Shown here: positions 33,103 to 38,155 of the stretch, piece after piece | Layout: the number at the start of each line of letters is the position of its first letter | Numbering within the stretch: position 1 is the stretch's first letter | Program-made: the position numbers and the translations under genes | Notes under the pieces: generated by a model | The model's input: the letters and a program-made list of their open reading frames with translations, nothing else | Databases searched by the model: none | What the model was told of the DNA's origin: nothing | Assembly: GCF_025353065.1 (NCBI RefSeq) | Contig: NZ_JANXRJ010000153.1 | Location: 1 to 38,155 of the forward strand | Source of the DNA: Lapillicoccus sp. | GTDB lineage: Bacteria; Actinomycetota; Actinomycetes; Actinomycetales; Dermatophilaceae | DNA length: 38,155 nt | Direction: 5' to 3'

Positions 33103-33501
33103 TCAGGGCGCGAGCGCGTCGCGCAGGTCGGTGTGGGTGAAGTCGTTGCCCACGTAGAGCAGCGGCTCACCGGTGACCCGGGCGAGCGCATAGGCGAAGC
33201 AGTCACCGAAGTTCAGCTGGGCCGGGTGCTGCGACCCCTTGCCGTAGTCGCGATAAGCCGCTCGGCCGATGGCGGCCTGCTCGGCGGTCACGTCGCGCAC
33301 CTCGATCGCGAAGGAGGCGATGAGGTCGTCGAGGCGGCGGGACAGGGTCGCGTCACCGCGACGGTCGACCACGATGCCGATCTCGAGCAGGGTGCCTGCG
33401 GAGATGGTGGTGCTCGGCGCAGCGATGAGGGCCGCGAGCAGGCTGGCCCGCGTCGGTTCCTTCGTCAGGATCGCCACGAGAGCCGAGCTGTCGACGATCA
33501 C
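33103..33501 (-). CDS. vapC: VapC-family PIN toxin
   Basis: 132 residues with the PIN acids: Asp4 (MIVDSSALVAIL), Glu in TLLEIGIVV, Asp in NFGDCFAYALA and Asp in YVGNDFTHTDL. The NFGDCFAYALA motif is typical of the Rv0624-like VapC group. It should cleave RNA when freed from VapB. ATG 33501 overlaps the vapB stop by four bases, so the pair is intact and translationally coupled, unlike the decayed pair at 18245-18766. Confidence 0.94.
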   Translation of the reverse strand: MIVDSSALVAILTKEPTRASLLAALIAAPSTTISAGTLLEIGIVVDRRGDATLSRRLDDLIASFAIEVRDVTAEQAAIGRAAYRDYGKGSQHPAQLNFGDCFAYALARVTGEPLLYVGNDFTHTDLRDALAP

Positions 33502-33752
33502 GCGGGGAGCCCGTTCTCGTCGTAGAGGTCGTCGGCCAGCAGCGCGGCCCGCATCTCGTCGGTCATCTCGGCGTCCACGGCCGCGAGGATCGCGTCGACC
33601 TTGGCGCGCATGACCTCCGGATCCGGCTTGTCGAGCTCGGCAAGCAGCCGCTCGAGCGCCGTCTCGATGACACTCGTCTGGGTCTGTCCGGTGCGGGCGG
33701 CGGCTTCGCGGGCCAGCGCGTGGACACGCTCGTTCTTGATGTTGAGTCCCAT
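33498..33752 (-). CDS. vapB: VapB-family antitoxin
   Basis: 84 residues starting MGLNIKNERVHALAREAAA with TGQTQTSVIETALERLLAEL, the Rv0623/PSK-type transcription-factor-like antitoxin fold. The C-terminal acidic tail (ALLADDLYDENGLPA) would cover the toxin active site. It should repress its own operon; three TCTACC half-sites lie directly upstream (33761-33787). Confidence 0.92.
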   Translation of the reverse strand: MGLNIKNERVHALAREAAARTGQTQTSVIETALERLLAELDKPDPEVMRAKVDAILAAVDAEMTDEMRAALLADDLYDENGLPA

Positions 33753-33760
33753 GGAACCAA

Positions 33761-33787
33761 TCTACCCTGCGTGTCTACCCTTCTACC
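33761..33787 (-). promoter_or_regulatory. Candidate VapBC operator (three TCTACC repeats)
   Basis: TCTACC occurs at 33761-33766, 33774-33779 and 33782-33787 (GGTAGA on the gene strand), immediately upstream of the vapB start. Direct repeats next to vapB starts are common autoregulatory sites. Confidence 0.5.
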
Positions 33788-33853
33788 AGCTTGCCAGGGA
33801 GCTGCGGGGACGACGCCTGCGCCGGCGCGGCATACGGGTGTCCCGTCGACGCC

Positions 33854-33859
33854 TAGGGT
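33854..33859 (+). promoter_or_regulatory. -10 box of the JetD-like transcript
   Basis: TAGGGT ends seven bases before ATG 33867, the leaderless arrangement. It places transcription start on the small ORF that overlaps the JetD-like gene. Confidence 0.5.
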
Positions 33860-33866
33860 GTCCCGC

Positions 33867-33944
33867 ATGACCCGCCATCCGTCCACTGACGCTGTTGCGG
33901 GAGAGACCGCTGCGGTCGCGGCAGAGACCAGGACCAGCACGTGA
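33867..33944 (+). CDS. 25-residue ORF coupled to the JetD-like gene
   Basis: ATG 33867 follows a leaderless -10 box by seven bases and encodes 25 residues (MTRHPSTDAVAGETAAVAAE and a short end). Its TGA overlaps the GTG of the next gene (GTGA at 33941-33944). It may be a coupling leader, or the remnant of an upstream gene such as the jetC usually found before jetD. The sequence is Ala/Thr-rich and no domain is recognisable. Confidence 0.45.
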   Translation: MTRHPSTDAVAGETAAVAAETRTST

Positions 33945-35227
33945 CGGACCCGCTCGACCTCCCGTCCGAGTGGTCACCCGTGGTGCTCGAGAGGGTGTGG
34001 GCCCTGATCGCCCACCGGTTGGAGCGCAACGGGGTCCGGGCGTCGGGGCGGCTGGTGGTCACTCGTCTGGACCTGGCCGAACGCCGGTGCGTCGGTGAGC
34101 TGCTCGGCCGCGCGGCCCCGGCCGACCGGGTCTCGATCGACCTCGAGGTGCTGGACCGGCTGATGTCCGAGCGGGACGGCGCAGGTCTGGTTGCCGCGGT
34201 CGAGGAGGTGCGCGGGGAGCCGCTCGTCGCCCGACCTCGAGGTCGCGCTCTGGCGTTGAGGAGCCGGGAGGAAGCCTTCGAGGCGGCACGGGACTGGTTG
34301 GCGGCCCACCCGGACGCGGACTGGCCCTGGGTCGGCGCCTGGTTAGACGGACTGCGGCGCGACGACGCTCTGCTGCTCGACCCCGACCCGACCGCGTTGC
34401 TGCGCACGGCCCTCGAGGTCCTCTGGGAACGGCGGGGGTCACTGGTGGAGCCCCCGGCCGAGCCGGCCACGACGACCTCGGGCGGGTCACCTCGACTGGT
34501 CGCCCTGACCCGGCTGGCCGAACGCACCGCTCACGACGCGCACGCGCTGGACTCCGACCGCCGGTTGTCGGCGGTGGTCCTGCGGGCCCTGGCCGCGCGG
34601 GCCGTCGTCGCCCGGCCCCTCTCCGCCCGGGGCGGTACCGAGCTCTGGGGGCGCGCGGCCGATCAGCGGGCGCTCTGGGAGACGGTCGGGGTCGTGACCG
34701 ACCTCGTCTCGTCCACCTGTCTCACGTGGGGTCTCATCGGCCCGGGCCTGCCCGGCGCGTCTCACGAGGGGTTTCGACCCGTGCACCTGACGTGGTGGGA
34801 CCTCGAGGCAGGTGTGCGGGTCACGGCCCCGCGGGACATCCTCGTCTGTCAAAGCCCCCGGGTCCTGGAGGCGATCGCGCGGGCGAGCATCGAGATCGGC
34901 GCGATCTGCACCAGCGGCCGGCCGAACCTCGTGGTGACCGAGGTGATCATGCGGGCGCGAGCGGGTGGAGCGCGGCTGCGATATCACGGCAACCTCGACT
35001 GGCTCGGCGTGTCCCTCGCCAACGACGCGCTCGCGCGGCACGGCGCCGCGCCATGGCTGATGAGCGCCGCCGACTACCTCGACGCGCCGGGGTCGATGCC
35101 CGTCGACGGCTCGCCGGTCGAGCCGGCCTGGGATGCCGAGCTCGGCGCGGCGATGCGGCGGCGTGGTGTCTCCGTCCACGAGGAGGCGACGCTCGACCAC
35201 CTCGTCGACGAGCTGTCGATGTGGTGA
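33941..35227 (+). CDS. Orphan JetD-like protein (TIGR02679/DUF2399)
   Basis: 428 residues from GTG 33941. The N-terminal ~190 residues match the TIGR02679 N-terminus (ERRCVGELLGRAAPADRVSI), then LWETVGVVTDLVSSTCL and PVHLTWWDL. The C-terminal Toprim-like DUF2399 region runs from ~298 to 380: LVCQSPRVLEAIA, CTSGRPN, YHGNLDWLGV, PWLMSAADYL. In relatives I recall, the first is CENP and the later one YHGDFDWPG; here Glu is Gln304 and the first Asp of DxD is Asn351. Family members are the nuclease subunit (JetD) of a Wadjet type that cleaves plasmids, with jetA, jetB and SMC-type jetC. None of these is nearby, so the gene is orphan and probably inactive as a nuclease. Confidence 0.85.
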   Translation: MTDPLDLPSEWSPVVLERVWALIAHRLERNGVRASGRLVVTRLDLAERRCVGELLGRAAPADRVSIDLEVLDRLMSERDGAGLVAAVEEVRGEPLVARPRGRALALRSREEAFEAARDWLAAHPDADWPWVGAWLDGLRRDDALLLDPDPTALLRTALEVLWERRGSLVEPPAEPATTTSGGSPRLVALTRLAERTAHDAHALDSDRRLSAVVLRALAARAVVARPLSARGGTELWGRAADQRALWETVGVVTDLVSSTCLTWGLIGPGLPGASHEGFRPVHLTWWDLEAGVRVTAPRDILVCQSPRVLEAIARASIEIGAICTSGRPNLVVTEVIMRARAGGARLRYHGNLDWLGVSLANDALARHGAAPWLMSAADYLDAPGSMPVDGSPVEPAWDAELGAAMRRRGVSVHEEATLDHLVDELSMW

Positions 35228-35302
35228 TCCGGCCCCGACGCTCGTGGGCCTGCTGGCTCGCGGTCGGGTGCTGTCGGGCGCGGTGCTGCAAGAATCTTGG
35301 GT

Positions 35303-35770
35303 ATGGCCCGTTTCTCCTCGACGACGACCACCGACGCGATCGTCGCGGCCGAGCGCTCGGCGATCTGGGCGGCGCTGACCGACCCCGTGATCCTCGCGAG
35401 GCTGACGCCGCTGCTCAAGCGGGTGGTCGCCAATGGTGACCTCTGGCGGTGGGAGCTCGGCAACCTCTCCATCCTCGGGACGAGTGTGACCCCCGTCTTC
35501 ACCGAACGGATGGTCTTCACCGAAGGCAGCCGGATCGACTTCCACCACGAGCCGCCGGCCAACGCGAAGGAGCGGGCCGGCGCCGACGGATGGTACGCGC
35601 TCGACGACCGCGACACCGGCACCCACCTCGCGATCAGCCTCACGCTGCACGTCGACCTCCCGCTGTCGCGGCTGGCCGCGCCGGCCGTGCAGGTGGTGAT
35701 GAAGGGCGCGATGCAGGCCACGGGCGACCGGTTCGGCAGCAACCTCGAACACCATCTCGGGCTCGGCTGA
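35303..35770 (+). CDS. SRPBCC-family (START-like) protein
   Basis: 155 residues from ATG 35303. It has the hydrophobic-pocket fold with the usual opening STTTTDAIVAAERSAIWAALTDPVILARLTPLL, a central HHEPPANAKERAGADGWYAL and a last long helix VQVVMKGAMQATGDRFGSNLEHHL. Such proteins bind small hydrophobic ligands or act on polyketides or lipids. No ribosome binding site; a weak AAGAAT box seven bases upstream suggests a leaderless start. Ligand unknown. Confidence 0.87.
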   Translation: MARFSSTTTTDAIVAAERSAIWAALTDPVILARLTPLLKRVVANGDLWRWELGNLSILGTSVTPVFTERMVFTEGSRIDFHHEPPANAKERAGADGWYALDDRDTGTHLAISLTLHVDLPLSRLAAPAVQVVMKGAMQATGDRFGSNLEHHLGLG

Positions 35771-35830
35771 GCCGGCGCTCGCAGTGCCCTGACCGGTGCG
35801 AGGGGAGCTGTTGCCGTCGACCGGATCGGT

Positions 35831-36850
35831 CTAGGCGTGCGCGTCCTGCCACGCCCCCCAGACCTCCGGCCGAAGCCGGCCACGGTCCGGCACGGGTATG
35901 CCGGCCGCTCGCGCCCAGGCGCGGACCTGCGCCGTCGGCGGTGGCGCCGGGTCGGTCGTCCCCGTCGCATCCGCCAGCTCGAGGTCGGCTGCGATGCGCG
36001 TCTCCAGGGCCGACCCGCCATCCGCCTCGACCCCGATGCGGGTCACGGCCGCCTGCTCGACCTGGGCCCACGCATACGCGGCGGCCAGCAGTCGGTAGGT
36101 CCACTCCTCCGCAAGAGCACGGTTCTCGCAGAACACGATCGGCACGTTGGGGTAGCGGACCTGCAGCTCGGCGAGACCGTCAGCGACCATGGCGGGCCGG
36201 GCGAACGACTGCTTGAAGAGGGCCGAGTAACGGTCCTCGACCACGACGGCGGCCCGGGGGAGCGCGGCGAGCTCGGTCATCGCGAAACGCAGCCGACCGT
36301 TGCTGACGCTCGAGACGAGGTCGCTCAGCGACTTGCGCTCGACCGAGGCCACCAGGCGCCCGTCGACGCGCACGGCGTAGTCCCCGCAGGGGAGGCTCTC
36401 CTTGACGGTGGTGACCTGCTGGCGGGTGAAGCGGTAGGCATAGCGTTCGCGGCTGTCGACGAGGATCTCGAGGTCGACGAGTCCGGCGGCCCGGGCGGTC
36501 GGCAGGGTGACGTCGGGACGGGCCTGCTTCCGGGTGCGCGACGACTGCCAGAAGACCATGTCGCGCCCACGGCCCTTGGTGAAGACGATCTGCGACCGGT
36601 GCTCGCGTGCTCGGTCCAGGACGAGATCGATTGCTGCGCCTCGCCGCTCGCAGGACCGGACGGCGACCCGTTCGATGATATCGGGCTCGGCCGGCCATTC
36701 CCGCAGGTGGACCGGATAGCAGAAGAGCGCCCTGGTGCGCGGCCAGGTGCCCGAGGTCCGGAACAAGAGTCCGGCGCCCAACGGCACGAGCAGCAGGTGG
36801 GACAGCGACGAGTCCGGGTCGGGGTTGCGGGCGATGAGCAGCTCCGTCAC
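35831..36850 (-). CDS. ERCC4-type nuclease fused to an Lsr2-like DNA-binding tail
   Basis: 339 residues from GTG 36850, with GGGAGAG eight bases upstream; in-frame codons extend further upstream but look non-coding. Residues ~130-265 are an ERCC4/XPF nuclease domain: VDSRERYAYRF (Asp132), CGDYAV, and the signature VERKSLSDL (Glu171-Arg-Lys, Asp177). Residues 306-339 match the C-terminal DNA-binding unit of Lsr2: AQVRAWARAAGIPVPDRGRL. Lsr2 binds AT-rich foreign DNA, so the fusion could steer a structure-specific nuclease to such DNA. The N-terminal ~120 residues are unassigned. It is divergent from the 37454 gene across a long regulatory-looking region. Confidence 0.9.
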   Translation of the reverse strand: MTELLIARNPDPDSSLSHLLLVPLGAGLLFRTSGTWPRTRALFCYPVHLREWPAEPDIIERVAVRSCERRGAAIDLVLDRAREHRSQIVFTKGRGRDMVFWQSSRTRKQARPDVTLPTARAAGLVDLEILVDSRERYAYRFTRQQVTTVKESLPCGDYAVRVDGRLVASVERKSLSDLVSSVSNGRLRFAMTELAALPRAAVVVEDRYSALFKQSFARPAMVADGLAELQVRYPNVPIVFCENRALAEEWTYRLLAAAYAWAQVEQAAVTRIGVEADGGSALETRIAADLELADATGTTDPAPPPTAQVRAWARAAGIPVPDRGRLRPEVWGAWQDAHA

Positions 36851-36956
36851 GGGGACAACTCTCCCGCATACACCTGGTCGGCGGTAGCTGGTGCCGCCTC
36901 CTGCCGCTGTGTCTCGCGAGGTGGGCGATTCGTCAGACGAGCGGCATACCAGCACC

Positions 36957-37043
36957 GCTCGACTCGGGGTCGAGCCACCTGACTCGGTGTCCACGGGGAG
37001 TCAGGTGCCTCGACTCGGAGTCAGGCAACTCCGACTTGCAGTC
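36957..37043. repeat. Phased cluster of GACTC palindromes
   Basis: GACTCGGGGTC, GACTCGGTGTC, GACTCGGAGTC and GACTTGCAGTC begin at 36961, 36981, 37012 and 37033, so spacings are 20, 31 and 21 bp (about 2, 3 and 2 helical turns). Larger inverted repeats overlap them: GCTCGAC-N5-GTCGAGC (36957-36975) and CACCTGACTC-N12-GAGTCAGGTG (36976-37007, 10-bp perfect arms). Confidence 0.85.
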
Positions 37044-37281
37044 AGGCGACCGCAGCGATACCGAGGTGGCGACAGGATCCGTGTTGGAGCGAGCAACATT
37101 GGCTACGAGCCGCTTTCGCGAGCTCGCGATGGAACGACGAGTGACGGACCGCGCGGCGGCACCGGCCGATCGGTGGAGCGGGGCGCCTGCGGCAGGGCCT
37201 GTTCATCGATCCTCCCGGGGAGTGGGTGGTGGGGGAAATGGTTCTCGTCCACGTCGACATCGGGTCCGTGACGGGTCCGTG

Positions 37282-37305
37282 ACGGTGGGTGCTGGGCACC
37301 ACCGT
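37282..37305 (+). terminator. Hairpin with 10-bp stem and one bulge
   Basis: ACGGTGGGTGC pairs with GCACCACCGT around TGG, with one bulged G. It could be a terminator or part of the leader of the gene at 37454. No U-tract follows. Confidence 0.35.
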
Positions 37306-37441
37306 AGGTCGGTCGTCCGGCGAGGGCATCGGCCGATCGGCCCATCCAGGCGACCGAACGGGCGGGGGAACGCGCGAGCCGTGGCGCTCTCTCGGGGCGC
37401 TCTGCCGTGGCGCCTGTGGCAGACGATCTTGGCCCGCGGCA

Positions 37442-37447
37442 TACGGT
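37442..37447 (+). promoter_or_regulatory. -10 box near the NAD(P)-binding protein gene
   Basis: TACGGT ends six bases before ATG 37454, as in leaderless genes. GGGGAG between them could also act as a short ribosome binding site. Confidence 0.35.
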
Positions 37448-37453
37448 GGGGAG

Positions 37454-38095
37454 ATGGCGACCATCACGATCATCGGCGGGCACGGCAAGGTGGCGCTGCG
37501 CCTCGCGCGGCTGCTGTCCGATCGCGGTGACGAGGTGTCCTCGTGGGTCCGCAACCCGGACCACGTCCCCGACGTCGAGGCGACCGGCGCGGCCGCGGTC
37601 CTCGCCGACGTCGAGTCGATGAACCTCGATACTTTGACCCAGCAGCTCGTCGGCGCCTCGGCTGTCGTGTGGGCCGCGGGCGCCGGGGGCGGGACCGCTG
37701 ACCGCACGTATGCCGTCGACCGCGACGCCGCGATCCGCTCCATGGACGCGGCGGAGACGGCCGAGGTGGGCCGGTACGTGATGGTGTCGTACTTCTACGA
37801 CAAGCCGGACCACGGTGTGTCGCCAGACAGCGCGTTCTTTCCCTACGCGCAGGCCAAGGCGGCCGCGGACGCGGCGCTGCGCCTCAGCCCGCTCGACTGG
37901 GTGATCCTCGGTCCGAGCCGGCTCACGGACGACCCGGGCACGGGGGCCATCGAGACCGGCGCCGGGGTGAGCGCGAGCCAGGTCAGCCGGGACGACGTCG
38001 CAGCCGTCGTGGCCCACGTCCTGAGCGACCCGTCGATCAGCCGGGTGACCATCGACTTCAACGGCGGGCCGACGCCGATCGCCGACGCGATCTGA
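37454..38095 (+). CDS. NAD(P)-binding atypical SDR (NmrA/YwnB-like)
   Basis: 213 residues from ATG 37454. The Rossmann start is ITIIGGHGKVALRLARLL (GGxGxV) with WVRNPDHVPDVEATGA after the second strand, then VVWAAGAGGG and FPYAQAKAAADAALR with a Tyr replaced (YxxxK appears as YAQAK). The end DFNGGPTPIADAI is usual for this group of nucleoside-diphosphate-sugar-epimerase-like proteins. Substrate unknown; often a redox-stress or unknown-reductase role. Confidence 0.9.
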   Translation: MATITIIGGHGKVALRLARLLSDRGDEVSSWVRNPDHVPDVEATGAAAVLADVESMNLDTLTQQLVGASAVVWAAGAGGGTADRTYAVDRDAAIRSMDAAETAEVGRYVMVSYFYDKPDHGVSPDSAFFPYAQAKAAADAALRLSPLDWVILGPSRLTDDPGTGAIETGAGVSASQVSRDDVAAVVAHVLSDPSISRVTIDFNGGPTPIADAI

Positions 38096-38135
38096 GCCCG
38101 GTCCCGACGCGGTCCGAGTCCGGTGCCCGGGGGGG

Positions 38136-38150
38136 TTGACGCTGCGTCAA
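38136..38150. promoter_or_regulatory. MerR-type-looking palindrome at the window end
   Basis: TTGACGC-T-GCGTCAA has perfect 7-bp arms. Its sequence is close to operators seen before actinobacterial MerR-family genes, where the TTGACG doubles as the -35. The following gene is outside the window. Confidence 0.35.
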
Positions 38151-38155
38151 GGGGG

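Larger units (their letters stand above)
36851..37453. other. 600-bp non-coding region rich in palindromes
   Basis: No credible ORF: frames crossing it are Arg/Ser/Gly-rich shadows. It contains the GACTC palindrome cluster (36957-37043), TCGCGAGCTCGCGA (37116-37129, a 14-bp perfect palindrome), a tandem 11-bp repeat GGGTCCGTGAC (37262-37272 and 37273-37283), and a hairpin (37282-37305). It separates the ERCC4-Lsr2 gene from the NAD(P)-binding protein gene. Confidence 0.6.

Noticed and set aside
33941..35227. Complete Wadjet system
   Set aside because: jetA, jetB and the SMC-like jetC are absent on both sides; neighbours are VapBC and an SRPBCC gene.
36957..37043. CRISPR-like array
   Set aside because: Repeats are about 11 bp, palindromic and at 20-31-bp intervals; there are no 25-40-bp repeats, no unique spacers and no cas genes.

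Overview
The window is very GC-rich, gene-dense DNA from a high-GC actinobacterium. Several features point that way: many GTG starts, several leaderless genes with a TAnnnT box 6-8 bases before the start codon, a DtxR/IdeR iron box, an Lsr2-type DNA-binding tail and a MimR-type activator that lacks the sigma-54 contact motif. A member of the Micrococcales (Intrasporangiaceae/Dermatophilaceae-like) is my best guess, but that is inference. No rRNA, tRNA, CRISPR array or insertion sequence was recognised.

Layout. 1-219: tail of an unidentified gene. 263-1534 (-): MFS exporter. 1661-4607: DtxR-box-controlled ferrous iron operon feoA-feoB-nfu. 4926-8064: three genes overlapping by 4 nt each (coiled-coil protein, ATPase-like protein with a degenerate P-loop, intact BrxD/DUF2791-like ATPase); this is the best candidate for an undescribed system. 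8100-9894: Phd/PIN toxin-antitoxin pair, a nonsense-interrupted fragment and a gene frameshifted at its start codon. 9936-12381: HD hydrolase, Dps and a GlxA-type regulator broken at a G7 tract.

12534-17138: a MimR/AcoR-type activator divergent from amidohydrolase, DUF59 protein and alcohol dehydrogenase genes. This matches the accessory half of a propane/binuclear-iron monooxygenase (prm/mim) locus, but the monooxygenase and its chaperonin are absent. 17203-18766: DUF1097 membrane protein, ABM-fold enzyme and a decayed VapBC pair. 18951-24116: tandem-MarR regulator divergent from a DHA2 exporter, then a KimA/APC-type transporter fused to an OB-fold. 24164-27462: AraC regulator, VOC protein, secreted GH53 endo-galactanase behind a LacI-like operator, and an aldo/keto reductase.

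27678-36850 looks like an accessory or defence-flavoured region: an RNase-J-like beta-lactamase-fold protein with lost metal ligands, a macro-domain protein, a NERD-UvrD helicase, a DUF2786 protein, a VapBC pair, an orphan JetD-like (TIGR02679/DUF2399) protein with substituted Toprim acids, an SRPBCC protein, and an ERCC4 nuclease fused to an Lsr2-like tail. 36851-37453 is non-coding and carries a helically phased cluster of GACTC palindromes. 37454-38095 encodes an NAD(P)-binding protein.

Across the whole window the 7-mer GGCATAC (or GTATGCC) occurs about 33 times by eye, roughly ten times what base composition predicts, and is made with rare codons. This is a DNA-level signature that no gene explains.
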